49,166 bases of DNA from Candidatus Hydrogenedentota bacterium (GCA_016182605.1 JACPGE010000075.1:1-49166); one strand, 5' to 3'. Numbered from the stretch's first letter, positions 38,774-47,597 are shown. Numbers and translations: made by a program. The notes: a model not told the origin generated them from the letters alone.

Positions 38774-38882
38774 TTAGCCCGCATATTTCACCACTTTGCG
38801 ACCTCCGGATCGCATTCGGATTGGCAACGTGGTGAAATATGCTCAGCGTAACGTCGATGCTGGCGTTCACCGGGCAGGCTAA
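38774..38882. repeat. Dispersed palindromic repeat, family 1, copy C
   Basis: This is the best preserved copy. GCATATTTCACCAC (38781-38794) has a perfect 14-base reverse complement at 38829-38842. The loop differs completely from copies A and B, but the tail after the stem is conserved. TTAGCC at the left edge faces GGCTAA at the right edge. Confidence 0.85.
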
Positions 38883-38975
38883 ATCACGGGCTGTCTGGCG
38901 GTAGCGCCCTGCATGATGTGGCCAATGTGGGCCGAAGAAGGAGTTACGAAACAAACGCATGGAGCCCGTGATTTA
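38880..38975. repeat. 96-base element with 13-base terminal inverted repeats
   Basis: TAAATCACGGGCT (38880-38892) and AGCCCGTGATTTA (38963-38975) are perfect reverse complements. The element overlaps the right edge of family 1 copy C by three bases. No open frame of note lies inside. Confidence 0.7.
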
Positions 38976-39039
38976 TCCGGGTTAGCGCCATTCAGGTCAC
39001 CCGCACCATGGCGCTGTTCCACGGGCAACCCGCGTACGG

Positions 39040-39516
39040 CTACCCGGCGTGGTTCAGCACGATGGAAGCGGCGCGCGGCGCCGGCGTGAGCCTGCCGAAC
39101 TGACCGCGCCAATCGGCAAGGCCCTTCCGCTGCCGGTCGGGATGGACGGTTTCAAGCGCTCCCATCGGGAGAGCATCGGCCTCGACCGGCTCTTGCAAGG
39201 CCTGGAAGAGCAACTGCGAGACGATATCAATGCGCCCGTAGGTGGAGAGGCCGAAATCGAGTCCGATATGGGTTTGCCCGGCTCCGATGGGACGCATCCA
39301 GCGCACAACCGCGACGATGCCGCTGGCGCGGCCGTTGACGGCGCAGAGGAGCCTGCACGGACCACGGAAGGGAGCCTCCGAATCGAGCACGCACGAGGCC
39401 CCGCCAAAACCGAGCGAAGTAATGACGCCAGGCAGGGTTGCGAGGGGCGTATCCCAACTGATTTCGCAGGGGATCGCGCTAAGTATGCGGGAGAATTTTC
39501 TTCGATTCGGTTTCAT
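39040..39516 (-). CDS. PilZ-domain protein
   Basis: A 158-residue protein whose first 100 residues form a PilZ domain: RRKFSRILSAIPCEI (RxxxR c-di-GMP motif), VITSLGFGGASCVLD (in place of the DxSxxG loop) and the late THIGLDFG. The second motif lacks its usual leading Asp (TSLGFGG), so c-di-GMP affinity may be reduced. The C-terminal 55 residues are not assigned. PilZ proteins tune motility, pili or exopolysaccharide; the only pilin gene in the window is 24 kb away. Confidence 0.88.
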   Translation of the reverse strand: MKPNRRKFSRILSAIPCEISWDTPLATLPGVITSLGFGGASCVLDSEAPFRGPCRLLCAVNGRASGIVAVVRWMRPIGAGQTHIGLDFGLSTYGRIDIVSQLLFQALQEPVEADALPMGALETVHPDRQRKGLADWRGQFGRLTPAPRAASIVLNHAG

Positions 39517-39676
39517 GGGGTCTACCTTCAGGCGCTTGGCCGTCCTTTCTGCATCTATCCCGCGTTATGCATATTGGTTTCCTCCCGCGCAAAACTTGAC
39601 ATGGGCAGGCACGTTGAAGTCCGCGATGGTTTCGGGTACCTTCCAGAGGCCCCCAAGGCCACGAGGAGATCCTGCC

Positions 39677-40934
39677 ATGCCGAGCCTGTCCCTGTTGACC
39701 GCGACCCTGCTGGCCGCGGCGCTGGCTGCGCCCCCGCCGCCCAACTACGACGAGGCCAAGGCGCCCGCGTATACCCTGCCGGACCCGCTGGTGTGCAGCG
39801 ATGGCACGAAAGTGAGCACACCGGAACAGTGGCGGGAAAAGCGGCGGCCGGAACTGCTGGACCTCTTCTCCACGCAGGTCTACGGCGTGACGCCGGGCAA
39901 GCCCGCCTTCTTTCAGGTGGTGGAGAAGGAGCGGGAGGATAACGCCCTGGGCGGCACGGCTATCCGGAAACAGATCTCGATTCGGCTCTCGCCATCCGCG
40001 GATCGATGTGCTGATTTACCTGCCAAAGAATGCGGCGGGTAAGGCGCCGGTCTTCGCGGGGCTCAACTTCATGGGCAACCACAGCGTGCAGCCGGATCCT
40101 GCTATTTTCATTACGGACGCGTGGATGCGGGCGAACCAGGAATTTGGAATCACGGAGCACCGCGCCACGGAGGCTTCTCGCGGCGCGCAGGAGAGCCGCT
40201 GGCCGGTGGCAGCGCTGATTGCGCGCGGCTACGGCCTGGCGACGGCATACTATGGCGACATCGACCCCGACTACGACGATGGATTTCAGAACGGGGTGCA
40301 CCCGTTGTTTTATGAGGATGGGCAGACCGCGCCTGCGCAGGATCAATGGGGTTCCATCGGCGCGTGGGCCTGGGGGCTCAGCCGCATCCTCGATTACCTG
40401 GAGGCCGATCCGCAGGCCGATGCAACGCGGGTGGCGGTGATGGGGCATTCGCGGCTGGGCAAGACGGCGCTGTGGGCTGGAGCCATCGACGAGCGCTTCG
40501 CCCTCGCGATTTCGAACGACTCGGGTTGCGGCGGCGCCGCGCTTTCCCGCCGCTGTATCGGCGAGACCGTGGAAAAGATCAACACGGCCTTCCCGCATTG
40601 GTTCTGCGACAACTTCTTGCAGTACAACGCGAAGGAAGCGGAACTGCCGGTGGACCAGCACGAGTTGATCGCCCTGATTGCGCCCAGGCCCGTCTACGTG
40701 GCAAGCGCGGAGGAAGATCGCTGGGCGGATCCGAAGGGGGAATTTCTTGCGGCGCGCGGCGCCTCACCGGTCTACCGCTTGCTCGGCGCCGGCGGCATGG
40801 CCGCGGAGGAAATACCGCCGTTGAACTCGCCCGTCATGAGCACGATCGGCTATCACATCCGCCCGGGAAAGCACGATGTGACGCTCTATGATTGGGAACG
40901 CTACATGGATTTCGCGGACAAGCACATGAAGTGA
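39677..40934 (+). pseudogene. CE15-type glucuronoyl-esterase-like gene with a frameshift
   Basis: Two frames join into one protein of about 418 residues. The first (39677-40042, with GAGGAGA upstream) has a signal peptide and PAYTLPDPLVCSDG...WREKRRPELLDLFSTQVYG, the usual N-terminus of CE15-like esterases. The second continues in the next frame from about 39995, with [20 protein letters not shown]. It holds the catalytic [14 protein letters not shown], the acid region ([13 protein letters not shown]) and the His region [12 protein letters not shown] single inserted base, or two lost, between about 39985 and 40005 explains the break. Intact homologs cleave ester links between glucuronic acid in xylan and lignin. 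It may be a true recent pseudogene or an assembly error; no second lesion is seen. Confidence 0.85.
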
Positions 40935-41006
40935 GGGGCTATGCGCCGTCTGGGCCGCCGGTTATGAAAACCTGACGGGGGCGGTGCGCCGGGGATGTTT
41001 TTGGGG

Positions 41007-41669
41007 TCAGGTCGCGTTGAGGTAATCGAGGGCGGTCTGGGGATCGGGCGCGTAGGCGGTGGCGCTGATCTTTTGTGCGAAGCCGCCGTTTACGGGTGCG
41101 CCGCCGACGAGGACGATCGTGGCGGGGCAAACTTCGCGGATGGCCTTGATGATGCCTTCCATGTTGACCATGGTGGTGGTGAGGAGCGCGCTGAGGCCGA
41201 CGGCGCAACCGGGATATTCCTGCACGGCCTGCACGAATTTTCCGGCGGGGACGTCGACGCCGAGATCGATCACTTTGAAGCCGCCGCCTTCGAGCATCAT
41301 GGCGACGAGGTTCTTGCCGATATCGTGGAGGTCGCCCTGGACGGTGCCAATGACGACGGTGCCGCGATGGTGGGTTTCTCCGGAGTCGAAGTAGGGCTTG
41401 AGGTGGACCATGGCGGCTTTCATGGCTTTGGCGGCCATGAGGAGATCGGGCACGAAGGCCTTGCCTTCGCTGTATTTTCTGCCGACGCGGGACATGCCTG
41501 CGATGAGGCCGCCGGCGAGCACGGTGCCGGGGGGAATGCCGTCTTCGAGGGCGCGGCGCGTGAGTTCGCCGGCGCCGTCCTGATCTTTGAGATCCGGTGG
41601 GTAGGGCGCATCGCGCTTGACCTTGCCCCGTTCGATGCATATGGCGATTTGTTCGACGATTGCGCTCAT
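41007..41669 (-). CDS. Corrinoid (B12-binding) methyl-carrier protein
   Basis: A 220-residue cobalamin-binding protein of the MtaC/MtbC/MetH-like group. An N-terminal helical cap (about 1-95) is followed by a Rossmann-like B12 domain with the cobalt-ligand motif D113-L-H115-D-I-G118 in QGDLHDIGKN. Later come VGLSALLTTTM and IVLVGGAPVN, which hold the lower axial tail. AAGGTGGG precedes the ATG. It carries a methyl group between a substrate methyltransferase and an acceptor. It is divergent from a URO-D-type methyltransferase 174 bases away, the expected partner. Confidence 0.95.
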   Translation of the reverse strand: MSAIVEQIAICIERGKVKRDAPYPPDLKDQDGAGELTRRALEDGIPPGTVLAGGLIAGMSRVGRKYSEGKAFVPDLLMAAKAMKAAMVHLKPYFDSGETHHRGTVVIGTVQGDLHDIGKNLVAMMLEGGGFKVIDLGVDVPAGKFVQAVQEYPGCAVGLSALLTTTMVNMEGIIKAIREVCPATIVLVGGAPVNGGFAQKISATAYAPDPQTALDYLNAT

Positions 41670-41843
41670 GTTCCCACCTTTGCGGCGCGTATCCTTGTTT
41701 CCCCTCGGATCGGCGCCGGCCGAAATGCGTTTTCGCACCGGTGAAATCATACCCGATTCTGGCGTAGTATTCCCATTGTGTTGCGGCGCGTACGGGGGGC
41801 GGCCGCAGCGGGCCGGTTGACGGCGCCAGGAAGGCGGGGATAG

Positions 41844-42863
41844 ATGATGACACCACGCGCGCGCGTGATTCGCGCATTGACGTTTGCGGGGCCCGACCGG
41901 GCTCCGCGCGATCTGTGGCGCCTGCCCGGGGTGGGGCTGTTCCGGCAGGGGGAACTGGACGCGATGCTGGCGCGGTACCCGATTGATTTTGCGCAGGCGG
42001 AATACCGGTATGGCGCGGCGCTTCGCGTGTCGGGAACGCCGGAGCGCGCGGGTTCGTACACGGATGAATGGGGCTGTGTCTGGAATGTGATGGAGGATGG
42101 TGTGGTGGGGGAGGTGAAGGCGCATCCGCTGGCGGACTGGGAGGCGCTGGGGCGCTACGCGGCTCCTTGGGAGGTGCTGGAGGGGGCGGATTTTTCGCGG
42201 ACGGATGCGTGTTGCGCGGCGACGGATCGGTTTGTTCGCGGGAGCACGTGTGTGCGGTTGTTTGAGCGGATGCAGTTTTTGCGCGGGGTGGAGAACCTGT
42301 TTGTGGATTTTGCGTGTGAACCCGAGGCGGTGCTTGCGTTGCGGGATCTGGTGCACGCGTATTATCTGCGGGAGATTGAGCTGTGGACGCAGACGGCGGT
42401 GGACGCGATTTTTTTCATGGACGACTGGGGATCGCAGCACAACCTGCTGATTTCGCCGGCGCAGTGGCGTGCGATCTTCAAGCCGTGCTATGCGGAGTAC
42501 TGTGCGCGGATCAAGGCGTCGGGCAAGTTTGTGTTTTTTCATTCGGACGGTTACATCGAGCCGATCCTGGAGGATCTGATCGAGATTGGCGTGGACGCGA
42601 TCAACTTGCAGTTGTTCTGTATGGACATTGAGGGGATCGCGGCGCGCTACCGGGGGCGGATCACGTTCTGGGGAGAGATCTGCCGGCAGCATGTGTTGCC
42701 GTTTGGTTCGGTGGGCGCGGTGCGGCAGGCGGTGCGGCGTGTGCGGCGTGCGCTGGACGATGGGCGGGGCGGGGTGATCGCGCAGTGTGAATGGGGGAAC
42801 GCGGATCCGGCGGAGAACATTGCGGCGGTGTTTGAGACGTGGCTGGAACCTCGGGGGCGGTGA
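41844..42863 (+). CDS. URO-D family methyltransferase-like protein
   Basis: A 339-residue protein of the uroporphyrinogen-decarboxylase-like superfamily. Features are TPRARVIRALTFAGPDRAPRD at the N-terminus, FFMDDWGSQHNLLISPAQW, FFHSDGYIEPILEDLIEIG and INLQLF. Heme-biosynthetic HemE residues (N-terminal RQAGR) are absent, whereas MtaA/MtbA-like and related members use this fold for Zn-dependent methyl transfer. With the divergent corrinoid protein it forms a likely methyl-transfer module. The methylated substrate, such as a methoxy aromatic, methylamine or glycine betaine, cannot be read from sequence. Two ATG codons sit side by side at 41844 and 41847. Confidence 0.9.
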   Translation: MMTPRARVIRALTFAGPDRAPRDLWRLPGVGLFRQGELDAMLARYPIDFAQAEYRYGAALRVSGTPERAGSYTDEWGCVWNVMEDGVVGEVKAHPLADWEALGRYAAPWEVLEGADFSRTDACCAATDRFVRGSTCVRLFERMQFLRGVENLFVDFACEPEAVLALRDLVHAYYLREIELWTQTAVDAIFFMDDWGSQHNLLISPAQWRAIFKPCYAEYCARIKASGKFVFFHSDGYIEPILEDLIEIGVDAINLQLFCMDIEGIAARYRGRITFWGEICRQHVLPFGSVGAVRQAVRRVRRALDDGRGGVIAQCEWGNADPAENIAAVFETWLEPRGR

Positions 42864-43012
42864 GGGGGGACGGCGGGAAGGCTTTGGGAGCCGAAATGTT
42901 TTGTATGGGTTACATTTTGAAAATCCCGCACGATAGTTTTGCCTTTTTTTGAGGGGTGGCATCGCGTATCTGTAATTTGAGCGATGAATCAGGTATCTTA
43001 GTAAGCCGAGGC

Positions 43013-43096
43013 GGGGAGCCGGGAATGAGGCTGTACGGCACAGGACCCGAAGTCCTGTATTTTGGGCCGTGCAGCGACGGCATTCCCCCTCAGGGG
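43013..43096 (+). ncRNA. Candidate structured leader RNA before RNase D
   Basis: Three nested stems can form: GGGAATG (43021-43027) with CATTCCC (43081-43087), GTACGGC (43033-43039) with GCCGTGC (43066-43072, one G-U), and ACAGGAC (43040-43046) with GTCCTGT (43052-43058). A short CCCC-TCA-GGGG hairpin follows, about 25 bases before the GTG start. I do not recognise it as a known riboswitch or RNA family. Confidence 0.5.
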
Positions 43097-43120
43097 ACGT
43101 AACGAGCAGCAAGGCGGCCT

Positions 43121-44257
43121 GTGACAGACAATCATTTTCATTTCATTACCACGGCCAAAGAATGGCAGACCTGTCTTTCTCACCTGAAACGCTGGCCGCG
43201 GGTGGCGGTGGATCTTGAGGCGAACAGTCTGTACGTGTATCAGGAGTACATATGCCTGCTTCAGTTTTCGACGGAGGAGCAGGATTTTATCGTGGATCCT
43301 CTGGCGGGCTTTCCGCTGCTGGGCTTGGGGGATCTGTTGCAGAACCCGAAGATCGAGAAGATATTTCACGCGTCGGAGTACGATTTGATCTTGTTGAAGG
43401 AGGCGTATGGGGTGGAGGCGGTGAACCTTTTCGATACGATGTGGGCGGGGCGGATCCTGGGGTACAAGAACATGGGTTTGGCTGCGTTTCTGGAGAGTTT
43501 TCTTCAGATTACGGTGTCGAAGAAGCATCAGAAGGCGAACTGGTCCAAGCGTCCGCTTTCGGCGGAGCAACTGGCGTATGCGCAGAACGACACGCGGTAT
43601 TTGATCCAGCTTCGGGATTTGATGTCGGCGGAGCTGGAGAAGCGGGGTCAGATGGAGGAGGCGCTGGAGATCTTCCGCAATGAGACGCGGGTGAAGTCGC
43701 CGGATCGGTCATTTGACGCCGCGGATTTTTATGGATTGCGCGGGGCGCGGCGGATGCCGCCGCAGATGCAGGCGGTGTTGCGGGAGTTGTTCATATTGCG
43801 CGATCGGGAGGCGAAGGCGCGCAACGTGCCTCCTTTCAAGGTGCTGAACAACGATGTGCTGCTGCATCTGGCGAAGCTGCAGCCGGCGAACGAGGAGGAA
43901 CTCCTGAAGGTGCGGGGCATCTCGGAACGGGTGTTGCAGCGGATGGGGACAAGTCTGCTGCGCGCGGTGGCGCGCGGCCGCAAGGCTCCGCCGCCGGAGC
44001 CGCCGGTGCGCAACAACCGCAAGAGCAACCGCACGATGGAGCGTTTCGAGTGTTTGTCGGACTGGCGCAAGCAGCGGGCGCAGGAGCGGGACGTGGAGTC
44101 GGACGTGATCCTGAAGCGGGACACGATGTGGGAGATCGCGGCGCTGGATGAGCTTTCGATGGACACGCTGAAGACGATCACGACGCTGGGTCCGCACCGT
44201 TTTTCGTTGTATGGCGAGGATTTGTTGCGGCTGCTTCAGGGGGTGGACGGTTCCTGA
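43121..44257 (+). CDS. rnd: Ribonuclease D
   Basis: A 378-residue DEDDy 3'-5' exoribonuclease. The catalytic set is visible: D31 and E33 in AVDLEANSL, D88 in FHASEYDLILL, and Y153/D157 in YAQNDTRYL. An HRDC domain follows (about 210-285; VLRELFILRDREAKARNVPPF, LLKVRGISERVL). A second, weaker HRDC-like helical region is near 320-375. The enzyme trims tRNA and other structured RNA 3' ends. The start is a GTG with only a weak AAGGCGG site, which suits control by the structured leader. Its 3' end overlaps the convergent membrane protein gene by 22 bases. Confidence 0.95.
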   Translation: MTDNHFHFITTAKEWQTCLSHLKRWPRVAVDLEANSLYVYQEYICLLQFSTEEQDFIVDPLAGFPLLGLGDLLQNPKIEKIFHASEYDLILLKEAYGVEAVNLFDTMWAGRILGYKNMGLAAFLESFLQITVSKKHQKANWSKRPLSAEQLAYAQNDTRYLIQLRDLMSAELEKRGQMEEALEIFRNETRVKSPDRSFDAADFYGLRGARRMPPQMQAVLRELFILRDREAKARNVPPFKVLNNDVLLHLAKLQPANEEELLKVRGISERVLQRMGTSLLRAVARGRKAPPPEPPVRNNRKSNRTMERFECLSDWRKQRAQERDVESDVILKRDTMWEIAALDELSMDTLKTITTLGPHRFSLYGEDLLRLLQGVDGS

Positions 44258-44808
44258 GCGCGGGGGCGGTAGGCGCAGGGGACGAAGACGAGGATGTAGA
44301 GGAAGCCTGCGCCTACGAGTGCGAACTTCAGCGCGGCACAGAACCAGGAAACCTGCGGCCAGGGCGCGTGTGCGGCGCTTCCCAGGCTGATGAGGAGGCC
44401 GGCGTTTTCCACGGCGTCGAGCGCGGCAGCGGCCCACTGTCCCCAGGCGAGTGCGGCTCCGGTGCGCGCCCAGAAGCTTCCGTGGGGCATCTGGCTTGCG
44501 AGTGCGAGCACGCCGCCGGCGATGAGGGTGGAGTAGAGCAGGAGATAGACGTAGTCGAGCAGGGTCTGTGTGCGCGCGGCCGCGATGCCTTCTTCCCCCC
44601 AGACGGTCTTCATGATTTCGACGCGTTCGGGTGTGCCTGCGAATTCGAAGGCGATGACATCGTAGGCCTGGCCGCTGGCGTCCGTTTTTTGGGCGTAGAG
44701 GCCGCCGAAATGCTGGAGGACGGCGGAGGCCAGAATGGTTGCGGCGAAGAGCGCCCAGTAGACCCTGCGGAAGCGCGGCGCATCCAGTGCGAGCAGCGGA
44801 TGTTTCAT
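44236..44808 (-). CDS. Small integral membrane protein of unknown function
   Basis: A 190-residue membrane protein with four predicted membrane segments: about 16-34, 86-104, 117-143 and 156-178. The loop from residue 38 to 84 contains YAQKTDASGQAYDVIAFEFAGTPE. This layout resembles uncharacterised proteins annotated only as hypothetical in many bacteria; I know no function. The last 22 bases overlap the end of the RNase D gene on the other strand. An in-frame upstream extension to 45012 has no signal and is discarded. Confidence 0.8.
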   Translation of the reverse strand: MKHPLLALDAPRFRRVYWALFAATILASAVLQHFGGLYAQKTDASGQAYDVIAFEFAGTPERVEIMKTVWGEEGIAAARTQTLLDYVYLLLYSTLIAGGVLALASQMPHGSFWARTGAALAWGQWAAAALDAVENAGLLISLGSAAHAPWPQVSWFCAALKFALVGAGFLYILVFVPCAYRPRAQEPSTP

Positions 44809-45001
44809 GCGATCAATCCCTCTGTTGTGCCGGCGGTGTGTTGCGGCCGTGTCCTCGAGGCGGCATTGCCCGGAGGCGCACCATATTACAGCATGAACGG
44901 CCCCTTGGCGGTATGGTATTCTTTTGGGGCTGTGCCGGCCGGAACCGGCGCACGGGCGCGGCGCGTCCGCGGTCGATCTGAAGCACGATTTCGAGGGGCC
45001 C

Positions 45002-46285
45002 ATGCCCGGCATTCCCTACAACAACCCATTGATACGCCTTGCGCCCCGGATCCAGATGGTGGTGCGCATCGAGCGGTTTTTGCTGGCGCTGCGCTATCTG
45101 TTGGCGGGGATACTTGGCGCGGTACTGGTGCAGGATCCGGATCGGGCGAACAACATGCTGTTGCTGCTGGGGATCGCCTTTGTGGTGCAGCAGGTATTCG
45201 TGCACGGCATATTGTATCTCAAGCGCTACGATTTTTTTGTGCACCCGATCAATTTTTGCATTCATCTGCTGTCCATCGTGGCGCTGGACTTGCAGCCGGA
45301 GCTTTACAGCACGCCGTTTGCGTCGCTGTTTCCGCTGTTGATCATTGGATCCTGCATCTACACGCCGACGGTGCACAACACCCTGGTGGTGACGTTTGTA
45401 TCGGTGGTGGCGTACTGTTTTTTGTTTTTCTTTCAGTGGTCCCTCTCGCGGGAGGTGCCGTTGTATTACCCGGCGATGCTCGATATTGGGGCGATCGGAC
45501 TGACCGGCTGGATCATGCACACGATGGGGCGGCTCTTGCGGGACATGGAGCACGATGCGCAGGAGCGGGCGCAGTCGCTGGCTTCATCGGAGGCGACGCT
45601 CCGGACTATATTGAACACGACGGCTGCGGCGATCATTGTGTATGGGGAGGACGAATGCATCACGGAGCTGAACGACAGCGCGTGCCTGTTTCTCGGGGTG
45701 CAGCGGGATGAGTTGATAGGCCAGCGTTTCCGCGCGTTTTTCTTTGACGATGGGACGCTGCCGAGCAAGCTTGCGAGCCTGCGCGCGAAGGGGACGTACA
45801 CGGGGGAGGCGATCGTGATTTCGCGCGAGGGGGAAGAGCACACGGTGAATCTCATTGCGCAGTCGTTTCTGCGTCATGGCAGCCGTTTTTTTGTGTGCAT
45901 CCTGCAGGACATTTCGGCGCAGAAGCGGCTTCAGGAGAACACGCGGCTGTCGACGGCGCGGCTGGAGCAGTTGAACCGCGAGTTGAAACAGGTGAACGAG
46001 CTGCGCACGGAGTTTTTCATCACGGTGTCGCAGCGCGTGCGATCGCCGCTGTCGTCGATCCTGGGGTTTCTGGGGCTGCTGCTCCGGGAAGAGCTTGGGG
46101 ATCTGACGGAGGAGCAGCGGAAGGGATTGCAGAGCTGCCGGCGGAGCATCCAGCGCATCTTCGAGTTGATCGACGATGCGCTCCGGATCGATCGGTTTGA
46201 AGTGCGGCAGACGCCGCGCGCCGAGACGGCTCCGGAGACGGGTAACGAGGTGGCCGAAGAGGCCGCTGGGCCGCCCCGGGTTTGA
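45002..46285 (+). CDS. Membrane PAS protein with degenerate histidine-kinase dimerisation domain
   Basis: A 427-residue protein. The start at 45002 follows GAGGGG. Residues about 25-175 hold about five to six membrane segments, a PAS domain covers about 196-310 (LRTILNTTAAAIIVYGEDEC, LQDISAQKRL), and a HisKA-like helix pair covers about 325-400. The H-box, normally SHELRTPL, reads SQRVRSPL, so the phospho-acceptor His is replaced by Gln 344. No ATPase domain follows, and the protein ends in a charged tail. It cannot autophosphorylate in the usual way. A role as a dimerising adaptor or inhibitor of another kinase is inference. A 4-base-loop C/G hairpin (46288-46302) sits just past the stop. 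Confidence 0.88.
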   Translation: MPGIPYNNPLIRLAPRIQMVVRIERFLLALRYLLAGILGAVLVQDPDRANNMLLLLGIAFVVQQVFVHGILYLKRYDFFVHPINFCIHLLSIVALDLQPELYSTPFASLFPLLIIGSCIYTPTVHNTLVVTFVSVVAYCFLFFFQWSLSREVPLYYPAMLDIGAIGLTGWIMHTMGRLLRDMEHDAQERAQSLASSEATLRTILNTTAAAIIVYGEDECITELNDSACLFLGVQRDELIGQRFRAFFFDDGTLPSKLASLRAKGTYTGEAIVISREGEEHTVNLIAQSFLRHGSRFFVCILQDISAQKRLQENTRLSTARLEQLNRELKQVNELRTEFFITVSQRVRSPLSSILGFLGLLLREELGDLTEEQRKGLQSCRRSIQRIFELIDDALRIDRFEVRQTPRAETAPETGNEVAEEAAGPPRV

Positions 46286-46382
46286 CTCCCCCTCCTGGGG
46301 GGTGCGAAAATAGGGGCGATCCCTTCATCAGGAAGCGTCCAACCCAGAAGCCCCCACTGTTCGAAATAAAGGAACGAGAGTC

Positions 46383-47597
46383 ATGTCCAAACTGCAGGGT
46401 AAGGTATTGGTCGCCCAGGGCGGCGGCCCGACGGCGGTGATAAACCAGAGTGTGATAGGCGCGGTGCTTGAGGCGCGCAAGTATCCCCAGGTGACGCACG
46501 TATACGGCGCGGTGCACGGGGTTCGCGGCATCGTGAACGAAGACTTTTACGATTTGACCGAAGCGACGACGCACAACCTGGAAGCGGTTGCACGGACGCC
46601 CTCTTCGGGGCTGCTCTCGACGCGTGACAAGCCGACGGAAGAGTACTGCCAGAAGATATTCGAAGTGTGCAAGCGCTACGACATCCGCTATTTCTTTTAT
46701 TGCGGCGGAAACGACAGCGCGGACACTTGCCGGATCGTGAACCAGGATGCGCGCAAGGCGGGCTATGAGATGCGCGTGATCCATATTCCGAAGACGATCG
46801 ACAACGATCTGAAGGTGACCGATCACTGCCCGGGCTATGGTTCCGCGGGCAAGTATGTGGCGCAGGCGTTTGCGGGCGTGAATCTTGACAACCGCGCGCT
46901 GCCGGGCGTGTACATTGGTGTGGTGATGGGGCGGAACGCGGGCTTCCTTACGGCGGCGTCGATTCTGGCGAAGAAGTATCCAGACGACGGCCCGCACCTG
47001 ATCTATCTTCCCGAGCGCACGTTTACGAAGAAGCAGTTTGTGAGTGACGTGAAGGCGGTGATGACGAAGCATGGACGCTGCATCGTGGCGGTGTCCGAGG
47101 GGATAGTGGACGCGAAGGGGCGGCCGATTGCGGAGCAGTTCACGGGCGGCGAGAAGGACTCGCACGGGAACGCGCAGCTTTCGGGCACGGGCGCGCTGGG
47201 CGATCTGCTGAGCCAGTGGATCAAGGAAGGGACGGACTTCAAGCGGGTGCGTTCGGACACGCTCGGGTACATTCAGCGTAGCTTCCTGGGCTGCGTGAGC
47301 GAGAGCGATCAGCAGGAGGCGCGCGAAGTGGGCGAGAAGGCCGCGCAGTACGCCATCTGGCACAACCGGGACGGATCGGTGGCGATGCGGCGCGTGGGCG
47401 ACTACGCGATCGAGTATTTCCTGACGCCGCTGGAGACGGTGGCGCGCCATGCGACCAGCATGCCGGACAAGTACATTAACAAAGACGGCAACGGCGTGAC
47501 GGAGGCGTTCAAGAGCTACGTGCGCCCGCTGGTGGGCACGCTGCCGACCTGTGAGCGGATCCACGCGCCCAAGGTGGCCAAGCTGAAGAAGAAGTAG
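46383..47597 (+). CDS. pfp: Pyrophosphate-type 6-phosphofructokinase
   Basis: A 404-residue PFK of the group that uses pyrophosphate to make fructose 1,6-bisphosphate. The phosphoryl-donor loop is GGNDS (108-112): Asp at the second position of the usual GGDG/GGDD pair blocks ATP and points to PPi. The substrate loop is PKTIDNDL (136-143), with the Lys that is typical of PPi enzymes. MGRNAGFL and PLETVARHATSMPDKY are further family segments. It is cytosolic and glycolytic, and reversible if PPi-linked. AAAGGA precedes the ATG and a very strong terminator follows, so it is likely a monocistronic housekeeping gene. Confidence 0.92.
   Translation: MSKLQGKVLVAQGGGPTAVINQSVIGAVLEARKYPQVTHVYGAVHGVRGIVNEDFYDLTEATTHNLEAVARTPSSGLLSTRDKPTEEYCQKIFEVCKRYDIRYFFYCGGNDSADTCRIVNQDARKAGYEMRVIHIPKTIDNDLKVTDHCPGYGSAGKYVAQAFAGVNLDNRALPGVYIGVVMGRNAGFLTAASILAKKYPDDGPHLIYLPERTFTKKQFVSDVKAVMTKHGRCIVAVSEGIVDAKGRPIAEQFTGGEKDSHGNAQLSGTGALGDLLSQWIKEGTDFKRVRSDTLGYIQRSFLGCVSESDQQEAREVGEKAAQYAIWHNRDGSVAMRRVGDYAIEYFLTPLETVARHATSMPDKYINKDGNGVTEAFKSYVRPLVGTLPTCERIHAPKVAKLKKK

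Larger units (their letters stand above)
38509..39039. other. Repeat-filled intergenic region
   Basis: This 531-base gap has no convincing gene. It holds three separate palindromic elements in a row: family 3 copy 1 (38607-38690), family 1 copy C (38774-38882) and a 13-base inverted-repeat element (38880-38975). A short AGCGCCAT/ATGGCGCT stem (38984-39015) lies just past the PilZ stop codon. Confidence 0.7.

Noticed and set aside
38509-39039. Small genes in the repeat-filled gap
   Set aside because: The short frames run through the palindromic elements and have no ribosome site or coding pattern.
43013-43096. SRP RNA, 6S RNA or cobalamin riboswitch
   Set aside because: The conserved sequences of these classes are not present; only nested stems are seen, so it is left as an unassigned candidate.
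41669-43112. N-terminal extension of the corrinoid protein
   Set aside because: It is antisense to the URO-D gene, Arg/Pro/His-rich, and lies before a good ribosome site and ATG at 41669.
46288-46302. C/G hairpin after the pseudo-kinase gene as a terminator
   Set aside because: The stem is only five to six pairs and no T tract follows.
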